9,272 nucleotides of DNA from Bdellovibrio sp. (GCA_017745015.1 JAGIAF010000132.1:1-9272); one strand, 5' to 3'. Positions 1 through 6,416 are shown, counted from the stretch's first letter. Made by a program: numbers and translations. Notes: generated from the sequence alone by a model not told the origin.

Positions 1-390
1 ATTTATGATGTGATGAATTTTATCAAGTGTGATGTCGCCACTTATTGCATGGGAACGGCTGCCAGCATGGGATCTTTTCTGTTAGCAGCAGGAGCTCGAG
101 GTAAGCGCTATTCGATGCCGAACAGTCGTATTCTGATTCATCAGCCACACTTGGGCGAAGGCTCTTTAAGTGGGCAAGTTACGGATATTGAAATTCATGC
201 GCGGGAATTGGTGCGTTCAAAAAAGAATGTCATTGATATCTATTCAAAGCACACGGGAAAAGATTCAAAACAGCTTTCAAAGTTGATGGAGCGCGATCAT
301 TATATGAGCCCCGATGAAGCAAAAGCTTTGGGGCTCATTGATCATGTTCTTACTGCGAACCGCCACCTTTATAATAAACAGTCTGCGTAG
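1..390 (+). CDS. clpP: ATP-dependent Clp protease proteolytic subunit (ClpP family), 5' end missing
   Basis: Serine peptidase that assembles into the barrel chamber degrading proteins fed by Clp ATPases in the cytoplasm. The frame is open from base 1, so the gene begins upstream; about 129 C-terminal residues are visible, against roughly 190-210 for a full ClpP. The catalytic triad is intact: Ser in the GTAASMGSF motif (codon 64-66), His in ILIHQP (codon 139-141) and Asp in MERDHY (codon 295-297). The TDIEIHARE segment and the terminal LGLIDHVLT also match the family. After HQP the loop reads HLGEGSLSGQ, about three residues longer than the E. coli form (LGGYQGQ), so this may be a paralogue rather than the main housekeeping ClpP. 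No clpX is visible in the window. The 3' end overlaps the convergent mscS-type gene by 41 bp. The family call is firm; the paralogue idea is inference. Confidence 0.93.
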   Translation: MYDVMNFIKCDVATYCMGTAASMGSFLLAAGARGKRYSMPNSRILIHQPHLGEGSLSGQVTDIEIHARELVRSKKNVIDIYSKHTGKDSKQLSKLMERDHYMSPDEAKALGLIDHVLTANRHLYNKQSA

Positions 391-1477
391 GGTAAGCAAA
401 ATCCACTTTCAGCTCTTCAGCGATCTTCAGGACTTCCAAGAAGATCGCTTGTTGAGTTTCTAGTTCTTCAGGGCCCGTGAAAACTTGTAAATGGAACTGA
501 AGCAGCACATTTAGTTGCGAATCGGCGTAGCCATTAAAGTTGACAGTGACAGTTTCTGGATTCACCACTTGACCATAGTTTTTAATCATGTAGCGAACAC
601 GGTTGCAAAACTCGGCAATTTTATCTGGCGGAGTTTCATAGGTTAGCCCCAAGATTTGGCGCACGCGACGGTAGGGGCGAACTCCCATATTATCGATAGT
701 CTCTTTGGCCATCATCGCATTGGGAATTGTGATCACTGAGTTATAGAACGTGCGAACGCGCGTGGAACGGAAACCGATTTCTTCAACCGTTCCTTCCATG
801 TCTTTTACTTTAACCCAGTCGCCAATCTTAAATGGATTGTCGATCAGGATCGTCACCGAACCAAACAAGTTCGCAGCAGTGTCTTGAGCAGCCAACGCAA
901 GTGCCAAACCGCCTAGTCCTAGACCAGCCATCAACGACATCACGTTCAAACCAAAACTTTGCATGACTAGCAAGACGCCAAGGATCACTACCAGAACTTT
1001 AAGTGCTTTGTTAGCAAACGGCACCAGATAGTCATCCATCGTGCTTTCAGTTTTCTCTGCGATGTTCATCATCACATATCCAAGGGCATCTACGGCATAG
1101 TAGATCACACGGATTAAATGAATGGCGAAGAGTGCTTTAAGGATGTGTTCGTAGTACGTCTGGAATTTTCCAGTCAGCTCGATGGCATCACCCACGCCGA
1201 ACCACAACATGATAATGATCAACCAAGCTGTAGGGCGCTCAATTTCGCTGCGATAGAAATAGGAGAGAAAACTCTTTTCGTGAGTCTTTACGAAATGGCT
1301 GTATTTTTTGATCTGGCGAAGGATCCAGGTCACAACCGGGCGCATCACCCAGCCTCCGATTATGGCCGCCGCAAGGATCAACCATTTCCATGTCGGCATA
1401 ATGAAGTGCGTTTGTTTTAGAAACGCTGTCAATTCAGCGGAGAAAAACGATGTGCCTTCAAAGAGAAACTTTTCCAT
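350..1477 (-). CDS. MscS-family small-conductance mechanosensitive channel
   Basis: Inner-membrane channel that opens under membrane tension to release solutes on osmotic downshock. The 375-residue product has about five hydrophobic segments (near residues 31-51, 82-99, 110-135, 158-178 and 180-213). The last is the pore helix, with the Gly/Ala-rich stretch MAGLGLGGLALALAAQDTAA followed by the NPFKIGDWV turn and a beta-domain with GTVEEIGFRSTRVRT and the IPN motif, all typical of MscS. Five helices and the C-terminal FAYPTQTVYY resemble the YnaI/YbdG-like branch more than three-helix E. coli MscS. I chose the ATG at 1477: AGAGG lies six bases upstream, whereas the TTG at 1480 would leave only three. 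It starts 9 bp after uppP stops, so the two are almost certainly co-transcribed. The stop lies 41 bp inside the convergent clpP gene. Confidence 0.92.
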   Translation of the reverse strand: MEKFLFEGTSFFSAELTAFLKQTHFIMPTWKWLILAAAIIGGWVMRPVVTWILRQIKKYSHFVKTHEKSFLSYFYRSEIERPTAWLIIIMLWFGVGDAIELTGKFQTYYEHILKALFAIHLIRVIYYAVDALGYVMMNIAEKTESTMDDYLVPFANKALKVLVVILGVLLVMQSFGLNVMSLMAGLGLGGLALALAAQDTAANLFGSVTILIDNPFKIGDWVKVKDMEGTVEEIGFRSTRVRTFYNSVITIPNAMMAKETIDNMGVRPYRRVRQILGLTYETPPDKIAEFCNRVRYMIKNYGQVVNPETVTVNFNGYADSQLNVLLQFHLQVFTGPEELETQQAIFLEVLKIAEELKVDFAYPTQTVYYKGGGSQ

Positions 1478-1483
1478 CAATAA

Positions 1484-1488
1484 CCTCT
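1484..1488 (-). promoter_or_regulatory. Ribosome binding site of the MscS-family gene
   Basis: On the minus strand AGAGG lies six bases before the ATG at 1477 and overlaps the uppP stop codon (TAG at 1487-1489). It decides for ATG over the TTG one codon upstream. Placing the site over the upstream stop suggests translational coupling of the two genes. Confidence 0.65.
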
Positions 1489-2278
1489 AGCTCATTTGCA
1501 GGTTGTGACCCGTGTAGATCAGAACCAAAATAATGATGCCCAAAACGATGCGATAGTAGCCGAAGCCGCGGAAACCGTACTTCGTTACAACGCCAATGAA
1601 GAACTTGATAGCGATCATCGCAACTACGAATGCAACGGCCATTCCGATCAACAATGTCGTCACTTGGTTCGGTTCGATTGTTTTATAAATTTTCAAAAGT
1701 TTGTACAATGTCGCAGCGGCCATTGTTGGAACGGCAAGGAAAAACGAAAACTCTGCTGCTTCTTTTTTGTTCATTCCCAAAGTGAGGCCTCCCATGATGG
1801 TAGCGCCCGACCGAGACACTCCAGGGATCATCGCGATGGATTGGAACAAACCCAGTTTTACGGAATCCACATAAGTAAGATCACTCGTTTTTCTTCCCAC
1901 GGCAGTCAAATGAGCAAAGATTCTGTCGGACCACACGAGAACGATTCCGCCTAAAATCAGAGACCACGCCACGACTTGAACGCTGCCAAGAAGGTGCTCA
2001 ACCACATCTTTTGCCAAAAAGCCGATAATTGCTGTCGGCAAGAAGGCTACGAAAAGTTTTTTATAGAAACTCCAGTTGGGAAGAAAGCGCTTCCAGTAAA
2101 GAACAAGGACCGACAAAATTGCGCCGAATTGAATGATGACTTCGAAGGCTTTCGTGAAAGAGTTGTCTTCGATACCCATCACTGAACTTGCGATGATCAT
2201 GTGACCTGTTGAAGAGATGGGGAGAAACTCGGTAATTCCTTCGACGATTCCAAGGATGATGGCGTGAAGATGACTCAT
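1487..2278 (-). CDS. uppP: Undecaprenyl-diphosphate phosphatase UppP (BacA)
   Basis: Integral membrane enzyme that removes one phosphate from undecaprenyl diphosphate, returning the C55 lipid carrier for peptidoglycan and other envelope polymers; extra copies give bacitracin resistance. The 263 residues match the usual length of about 265-275. Both signature motifs are present: EGITEFLPISSTGH at residues 13-26, with acidic residues E13 and E17 and H26, and PGVSRSGAT at 152-160 with the catalytic Arg R156. Many hydrophobic helices fill the rest. The ATG at 2276-2278 has AGAGG five bases upstream. It is the first gene of the uppP-mscS pair and is divergent from the protease gene, with a 170-bp gap to that gene's start. 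I could not pick a convincing promoter in the gap. The functional assignment is strong from motifs alone. Confidence 0.96.
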   Translation of the reverse strand: MSHLHAIILGIVEGITEFLPISSTGHMIIASSVMGIEDNSFTKAFEVIIQFGAILSVLVLYWKRFLPNWSFYKKLFVAFLPTAIIGFLAKDVVEHLLGSVQVVAWSLILGGIVLVWSDRIFAHLTAVGRKTSDLTYVDSVKLGLFQSIAMIPGVSRSGATIMGGLTLGMNKKEAAEFSFFLAVPTMAAATLYKLLKIYKTIEPNQVTTLLIGMAVAFVVAMIAIKFFIGVVTKYGFRGFGYYRIVLGIIILVLIYTGHNLQMS

Positions 2279-2435
2279 TGATGCCTCTAGTTTTAGATGT
2301 TGAAAATCAGCCTTTCCATTCTTGAGAAGATAGTGTGGGGGATCAACTTACGATGAACTGTGTCATTAAATTTTACTGTCGTTTAAAAAACCGCTGTGCT
2401 GGGCAAAGAAAACGCGAATATCATTTTGGAACCAC

Positions 2436-2441
2436 GGAGGG
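2436..2441 (+). promoter_or_regulatory. Ribosome binding site fixing the protease start
   Basis: GGAGGG stands 7-8 bases before the ATG at 2449. It is the best Shine-Dalgarno match in the window. It fixes the start directly in front of the signal peptide, although the frame stays open another 38 codons upstream to a GTG at 2335. Confidence 0.8.
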
Positions 2442-2448
2442 ATATTTT

Positions 2449-3984
2449 ATGAATCGTGCATTATTATTTGGCGCGTTTTTGTTTGGCTCTCAAGCATTCG
2501 CTGGTGAATTCTTGGTGAAGTATTCAAATTCGCAAGCGTTCAATATGTTGAATACGATGTCGGATGTAAAGGCATCCGCAGTTCACGTCATGGATCACAA
2601 CCCGAATGCAAATATCGTAAAAGTCGACATCAAAAAGGATTTTGAGACGTTGGCTTTGGCGCAGTTGTTGTCACAGCCTGGCGTCGATTATGTTGTGCCC
2701 AATGCAAAGATGACTGCTTTTGCTGCTCCGGTAGATGCGCAAGCTCTGAAAGCTCAATGGGCTTTGGGTAAAGTGAACGCCGAGAAAGCTTGGCAGCGTG
2801 CCGGCAATAAAGGAAGCAAAAACATCATCGTTGCGGTGATTGATACCGGTGTAGATTATAATCATGAGGCCCTCGCGCCGAACATGATCGCGGGTTACAA
2901 CTTCAAAGATAAAAACAATGATCCTATGGATAAAACCAGTATGCAAAACCCAGGGCACGGAACTCACTGCGCGGGGGTGATTGCGGCGACGGGTTTGGTG
3001 GATGGCGGTACAGTAGGTATTGCGCCGGGTGTTTCGATCATGCCTCTTCGCTTCTTGGGTGAAAACGGATCTGGGGATCTTAATGATGCGATCAAGGCTA
3101 TCGACTATGCCGTTGAAAAAGGAGCCCACGTTATTTCAGCTTCTTGGGGAGCAACAATTCCAAGAGCCCAGGCGGCGCCACTTCTTGAGGCTATTAAACG
3201 TGCTGATGATAAAGGCGTGATCTTCGTTGCAGCTGCGGCGAACGATGGTAAAAATAATGACTCAACGGATGTGTTCCCAGCAAACAACGGCTTCCCGAAT
3301 TCAATCACGGTGGCAGCTTCGGGCGAATCTGATGCAAAACCATCTTGGTCAAACTACGGAACGGCAACTGTTCACTTGGCATCTCCGGGTGAAAACATCA
3401 TGAGCACATTGCCTAAGAATAAGTACGGAAATCTTTCTGGTACGTCTATGGCAACTCCACTAGTATCAGGAATCGTCGCTCTTTTAAAAGCTCAAGACAC
3501 TTCGTTGTCAGGTGCTCAAATCCGCGCGATCTTGCAAACATCTGGCGCGAAGGTATCTATCCAAACTGCATGTAACTGCCGAGTGGATGCTTTCAGTGCC
3601 GTGGATACAGTTTTGTCTAAGAAAATGGTACTTGTGCCAGCTGCAGGGACTTTGGCTGTGAATGATACTTTGGGCTTATCTGTGTTGAACGGTAAAGCTC
3701 CGTTCAAGTACGCAAGCAGCAATGCAAGTGTCGCGACTGTTTCTGATTCTGGTGTGATCACGGCGATTGCTCAAGGAACAACGGCGATCACAGTAACGGA
3801 CGCAAGCGGTAAAACGGCTACTACATTGGACATCAATGTTGGTAAGAAGGCGCAACAACAACCAGGTAACCCGGGCAATCCAGGAAATCCAGGTGATGGA
3901 TCTTGCCCGATCGGCGATCAATCTATGTGCGATATCCTTTGCCAGATCAAACCAGACCTTCCATTCTGTAAAGCAAATCTGTAG
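2449..3984 (+). CDS. Secreted subtilisin-like serine protease (S8) with Ig-like domain and Cys-rich tail
   Basis: Exported endopeptidase, presumably activated by removal of its propeptide. The 511-residue protein begins with a signal peptide (residues 1-18, cleavage expected after AFA), followed by an inhibitor-I9-like propeptide (about 20-90, ending PGVDYVVPNAKM). The S8 catalytic domain (about 100-385) has Asp132 in VIDTGVD, His170 in GHGTHCAG, the oxyanion Asn265 in AAAANDG and Ser333 in GTSMATP. Residues about 392-465 resemble a bacterial Ig-like (BIG2) domain, with SSNASVATVSDSGVITAIAQ as the recognisable core. A PGN linker (472-483) leads to a tail with four cysteines (486, 494, 498, 507); C375 and C377 form another pair. 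The start follows from the GGAGGG site and the signal peptide. It stands alone between the divergent uppP and a terminator. Substrate and final location are not evident; predators secrete many such enzymes, so a role in prey degradation is possible but unproven. Confidence 0.93.
   Translation: MNRALLFGAFLFGSQAFAGEFLVKYSNSQAFNMLNTMSDVKASAVHVMDHNPNANIVKVDIKKDFETLALAQLLSQPGVDYVVPNAKMTAFAAPVDAQALKAQWALGKVNAEKAWQRAGNKGSKNIIVAVIDTGVDYNHEALAPNMIAGYNFKDKNNDPMDKTSMQNPGHGTHCAGVIAATGLVDGGTVGIAPGVSIMPLRFLGENGSGDLNDAIKAIDYAVEKGAHVISASWGATIPRAQAAPLLEAIKRADDKGVIFVAAAANDGKNNDSTDVFPANNGFPNSITVAASGESDAKPSWSNYGTATVHLASPGENIMSTLPKNKYGNLSGTSMATPLVSGIVALLKAQDTSLSGAQIRAILQTSGAKVSIQTACNCRVDAFSAVDTVLSKKMVLVPAAGTLAVNDTLGLSVLNGKAPFKYASSNASVATVSDSGVITAIAQGTTAITVTDASGKTATTLDINVGKKAQQQPGNPGNPGNPGDGSCPIGDQSMCDILCQIKPDLPFCKANL
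3862..3897 (+). repeat. Degenerate 9-bp repeat encoding a Pro-Gly-Asn linker
   Basis: Four tandem 9-bp units encode PGN PGN PGN PGD between the Ig-like domain and the Cys-rich tail of the protease. Third codon positions differ among units (CCA GGT AAC, CCG GGC AAT, CCA GGA AAT, CCA GGT GAT), so the peptide is conserved while the DNA is not uniform. That argues for an old, selected linker rather than recent slippage. Confidence 0.8.
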
Positions 3985-4024
3985 GCGAAGGAGTTCGCGA
4001 AACATAAAACTGAGTATTTCAAAG

Positions 4025-4055
4025 AAGGGCTCCCAAAACTTGGGGGCTTTTTTTT
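4025..4055 (+). terminator. Rho-independent terminator after the protease gene
   Basis: GCTCCC (4029-4034) pairs with GGGGGC (4042-4047), with one T-G wobble and a 7-base loop, followed by eight T residues (4048-4055). The outer AAGG/TTTT bases can extend the stem. It lies about 40 bp after the protease stop codon and before the PilZ gene, separating the two transcripts. Confidence 0.88.
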
Positions 4056-4057
4056 GT

Positions 4058-4086
4058 TTGTTTCTTAACTCATTCGCCCCAATAAT
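4058..4086 (+). promoter_or_regulatory. Candidate promoter for the PilZ-crotonase unit
   Basis: TTGTTT (4058-4063) and AATAAT (4081-4086) are separated by 17 bases. The -10 matches consensus at 5 of 6 positions, but the -35 at only 3 of 6. Transcription would start near 4093, at the ATG at 4094, giving an almost leaderless mRNA. That fits the lack of a ribosome binding site before this gene. The call is inference from spacing and sequence only. Confidence 0.35.
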
Positions 4087-4093
4087 AGAATGC

Positions 4094-4873
4094 ATGAAAA
4101 GAAAACCTTGGGCCATTATCGTACTTTCTTTGCTTCATATCTTAGCGCCATTCGGAAGTTTGCTTTTTAATGCTCACCGAGCAGGCCGCAGTATCTCTGA
4201 GCACTGGTATTTCTGGGCTCACTTTCTTCCGAAACAATTACTTTTTATCTATGTCGTGGTACCGATCATTGCGGGTATCATGATATTTATCTGTCGTCGC
4301 TGGTCTTACTGGGTTTACCTTGCTTGTTTGGCGCTGGTCTTTTTTTCGAATCTTTATTCGTTCTCCACAAATATGAATTGGATGAACTTCGGCGCGCTGA
4401 TCGCAGTGTTGGTGGTTGACCTTTTGGCGGTGGCTTACTTTGTGGTTCCGGCAGTTCGTCAGGTTTATTTTGATCCAAGAATTCGATGGTGGGAGGCGGC
4501 GCCAAGATTCGTTTTCAAACACCAAGCGACGGTGAACGATGCCGAAGGGGAGATCAACAACATCTCTCGCGGTGGCCTGTTCATTCGTACAAAATTGAAT
4601 TTGGAAGAGGGGCAGCAAGTCAGTCTTGAATGGTCCTATGAAGATATACCTTATCAGGTTCCCGGCAAGGTGGTTTACAAATCAAACCGCGCGGCGAGCG
4701 AAGGTTATGGCGTGCAATTTGCGGAAGAAAATAAGGCCGTGAAGAAGCTTTGCCAACTCTTGGACAGTCGTGGTCAAATGGTGCCTGAGCGCTTGCCAAG
4801 TCCTGAGGATAGCTTCGGAGCTTGGTTGAAAAAACTAATCATAAAGCGCGAGGGACTTTTCCCAAAAAAGTAA
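4094..4873 (+). CDS. Membrane-anchored PilZ-domain protein
   Basis: Likely a membrane-bound c-di-GMP-responsive or degenerate PilZ protein of 259 residues. The N-terminal half has about four hydrophobic helices (residues 7-25, 47-67, 69-90, 98-120). A short linker with RIRWWEAAPR leads to a C-terminal PilZ domain (about 137-225). The second PilZ motif is clear: NNISRGGLF, matching (D/N)xSxxG at 156-161. The first motif, normally RxxxR, is not canonical: the region reads EAAPR-FVFK, giving ExxxR or RxxxK depending on alignment. Ligand binding is therefore uncertain. The ATG at 4094 is chosen because it precedes the first helix and no earlier in-frame start has a ribosome site; this ATG also lacks one. 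A crotonase gene follows after 15 bp. The output partner is unknown. Confidence 0.85.
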   Translation: MKRKPWAIIVLSLLHILAPFGSLLFNAHRAGRSISEHWYFWAHFLPKQLLFIYVVVPIIAGIMIFICRRWSYWVYLACLALVFFSNLYSFSTNMNWMNFGALIAVLVVDLLAVAYFVVPAVRQVYFDPRIRWWEAAPRFVFKHQATVNDAEGEINNISRGGLFIRTKLNLEEGQQVSLEWSYEDIPYQVPGKVVYKSNRAASEGYGVQFAEENKAVKKLCQLLDSRGQMVPERLPSPEDSFGAWLKKLIIKREGLFPKK

Positions 4874-4888
4874 TCAAGGGTCGTTCGC

Positions 4889-5701
4889 ATGTCATTTTAT
4901 TCGCAAAGCTTTCCGCATCTCAAAGTCACTCTTAAGCAATATCAATTGTGGGTGACTTTAAATAACCCGGAACAAAGCAATGCGATCTCCTACGAAATGA
5001 CGGACTCTCTCACGAAAGTTTTAAAACACGCCGACTTCGACTCTGAAGTTCGGGTCATTGTCTTGACCGGCGAGGGCACGAACTTCTGCGCGGGTGGCGA
5101 TATCAAAGCCATGGAAAATAAAACCGGGATGTTTGCCGGTGAACCTAATGAACTGCGCATGCGCTACATGCACGGCATCCAACAAATTCCCAAATGCATC
5201 GAAGAACTTTCTACGCCACTGATTGCGATGGTTAATGGTGCCGCAATTGGTGCGGGCTGTGATTTAGCGATGATGTGCGACTTGCGCGTGGGTTCAGACA
5301 AATCCAAGTTCGGCGAAACATTCGTAAAACTAGGATTGGTCCCAGGCGATGGCGGAAGTTTCTTTTTACAAAGAGTGATCGGTTATTCCAAAGCTATGCA
5401 AATGTCTTTAACAGGAGACATCGTGGCCGGCGAAGAAGCTCACAAGTGGGGGTTACTCAATATCTTTACGACGGCGGATCTAGAAACAGAAACCACAAAG
5501 CTAGCAGAGAAGATCGCAAACAACGCCCCAGTCGCCGTACAAATGACAAAAAAATTAATGAAGTCAGCTTATCTAAACGACGCCAACAACGTCCTCGAAC
5601 AAGCCGCGGCCTATCAAGGCATCACCCAAAGAACCCAAGACCACTTCACCGCCTTAGAAGCCATGAAACAAAAAAAATCCCCAACCTTCTCCGGAACCTA
5701 G
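4889..5701 (+). CDS. Enoyl-CoA hydratase/isomerase (crotonase) family protein
   Basis: Cytoplasmic acyl-CoA enzyme of 270 residues, the usual single-domain crotonase length. The CoA and oxyanion-hole segments are present: NFCAGGDIKAM (65-75) and VNGAAIGAGCDLAMMCD (115-131). The two Glu residues that hydrate the double bond in rat crotonase (E144, E164) align with D125 and F145, so the second catalytic Glu is missing. FVKLGLVPGDGG (145-156) resembles PaaG-like isomerases, where an Asp in the equivalent GxG region (here D154) can act. An isomerase or another crotonase reaction is therefore more likely than simple hydration; the substrate is unknown. The C-terminus (AMKQKKSPTFSGT) looks natural and complete. 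The ATG lies 15 bp after the PilZ gene, with a modest AAGGG eight bases upstream. It ends 6 bp before a large inverted repeat. Confidence 0.9.
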   Translation: MSFYSQSFPHLKVTLKQYQLWVTLNNPEQSNAISYEMTDSLTKVLKHADFDSEVRVIVLTGEGTNFCAGGDIKAMENKTGMFAGEPNELRMRYMHGIQQIPKCIEELSTPLIAMVNGAAIGAGCDLAMMCDLRVGSDKSKFGETFVKLGLVPGDGGSFFLQRVIGYSKAMQMSLTGDIVAGEEAHKWGLLNIFTTADLETETTKLAEKIANNAPVAVQMTKKLMKSAYLNDANNVLEQAAAYQGITQRTQDHFTALEAMKQKKSPTFSGT

Positions 5702-5707
5702 GGGCGA

Positions 5708-5768
5708 AAAGGTGCCTGCTTCATTTTTTGCGACCGACTGAGTCGCAAAAAATGAAGCAGGCACCTTT
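5708..5768. repeat. Perfect 27-bp inverted repeat (REP/MITE-like hairpin) between convergent genes
   Basis: The left arm (5708-5734, beginning AAAGGTGCCTGCTTCATT and ending TTTTGCGAC) is the exact reverse complement of the right arm (5742-5768), around a 7-base spacer CGACTGA. The spacer itself allows an alternative small CGACT/AGTCG stem. The element fills the gap between the crotonase stop (5701) and the yciB-like stop (5790). Each arm carries an A6/T6 run. On the minus strand the hairpin is followed by TTTT, so it may end the pyrC-yciB transcript. On the plus strand the following tract is only CCTTTCC. I see no clear target-site duplication and no second copy in the window. It may be a member of a dispersed palindromic repeat family; that is inference. 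Confidence 0.9.
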
Positions 5769-5782
5769 CCGGAATTGTCCGG
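5769..5782. repeat. Small hairpin abutting the large inverted repeat
   Basis: CCGGA (5769-5773) and TCCGG (5778-5782) form a perfect 5-bp stem with the loop ATTG, directly next to the large repeat and 7 bp before the yciB-like stop codon. With the long hairpin it may help end transcription; there is no strong T tract. Confidence 0.5.
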
Positions 5783-5789
5783 GGTTTCG

Positions 5790-6416
5790 TTATTGTTGAG
5801 AGTTTTGGTTGAAGTCTTTGATGGCTTGATCGCGGTGTTGTTTTACTACGATTTGGCGCAAGATGATCATTTCGATGGCCATGTAGAGGATCAAACTTAC
5901 AGTCAGGCCCACACCCTTTAGTAAGGCCCACGCTGTTGTGCTCCAGTGAAGAGCAGCCCAGACCGCGAGGACCGTGTGTATGGCGAAGAAGATTCCGCAG
6001 CGGAATGTGATTCCGCCCATGCGAGCTTTTACGAAATCCGGTAGAGCTTGTCCTTGTTGTTCGGCCAATACGACCAACAATGGTTTTTTGATCAGCCAAG
6101 AAACCACCAAGGCAAATGCAAACGCGCCTTCCATCAGAGCGGGTTGCAATTTAAACCAAATGCCTTCAGAAGAAATCAAAGACACGCCACCCAGAACCAA
6201 CAATAGACCATTTCCGATCCACGTGATTTTTTGCACGCGCTTGTGTTTGTAAAGTTCAAAGCAGATCTCACCCAAGCCGAAAACCATACCGGCAATCAAA
6301 CCGGCAACGGTGCCGTAGTACTCTTCAATCAAAGTGAAGGCGATGACTGGAACAAGGCCTGCAAAAAATAAAGCGGCTGCTTGAGATTTCGGTGACGGTC
6401 CTGGATTCGTTTGCAT
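5790..6416 (-). CDS. YciB/IspZ-like septation-protein A family membrane protein
   Basis: Inner-membrane protein of 208 residues with about six hydrophobic helices (near residues 14-31, 34-52, 66-82, 94-110, 138-156, 164-188). The central block aligns well with E. coli YciB: GGVSLISSEGIWFKLQPALM, then VVSWLIKKPLL (compare VSQWVMKKPLI), a LPDFVKARMGG loop and the VGLTVSLILYM helix. YciB-type proteins are linked to cell-envelope synthesis and division; their biochemical activity is not settled. The N-terminal 13 residues are Pro/Ser-rich and polar. The ATG at 6416 directly abuts the pyrC stop (TAAATG on the coding strand), and an AAGGA lies nine bases upstream inside pyrC, so it is translated from the pyrC mRNA, probably coupled. 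Family membership is by remembered similarity, so moderately sure. Confidence 0.8.
   Translation of the reverse strand: MQTNPGPSPKSQAAALFFAGLVPVIAFTLIEEYYGTVAGLIAGMVFGLGEICFELYKHKRVQKITWIGNGLLLVLGGVSLISSEGIWFKLQPALMEGAFAFALVVSWLIKKPLLVVLAEQQGQALPDFVKARMGGITFRCGIFFAIHTVLAVWAALHWSTTAWALLKGVGLTVSLILYMAIEMIILRQIVVKQHRDQAIKDFNQNSQQ

Noticed and set aside
1496..1954. Long open frame antisense to uppP
   Set aside because: Its codons mirror uppP, whose motifs are unmistakable; the antisense peptide is Cys/His-rich and shows no domain.
2335..2448. In-frame 38-codon N-terminal extension of the protease starting at GTG 2335
   Set aside because: It would bury the signal peptide, has no good ribosome site, and the ATG at 2449 has GGAGGG at ideal spacing.
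2279..2448. Promoters for uppP and the protease in the divergent gap
   Set aside because: TTGAAA (2300) and TTGAGA (2322) occur, but neither has a convincing -10 at proper spacing, so I could not pick a pair.
2671..3129. Long open frame antisense to the protease
   Set aside because: It is a mirror of the catalytic domain, without a ribosome site or recognisable motifs.
3836..4093. In-frame upstream extension of the PilZ protein
   Set aside because: It overlaps the end of the protease gene and crosses the terminator; the peptide looks random and basic.
3676..4116. Minus-strand open frame across the protease end and terminator
   Set aside because: It runs through a clear terminator for the opposite strand, and its product is Arg/Cys-rich with no domain.
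5708..5768. CRISPR repeat or tRNA-like structure
   Set aside because: There is only one palindrome, with no spaced copies, and no tRNA arms or CCA end.
5275..5799. 174-codon plus-strand frame in the crotonase gene running through the inverted repeat
   Set aside because: It is a shifted frame of crotonase; the Arg-rich peptide is a shadow, and both repeat arms are merely translated.
5698..6099. 133-codon minus-strand frame crossing the inverted repeat
   Set aside because: It is out of frame with the YciB-like gene, which has good membrane helices and family similarity.
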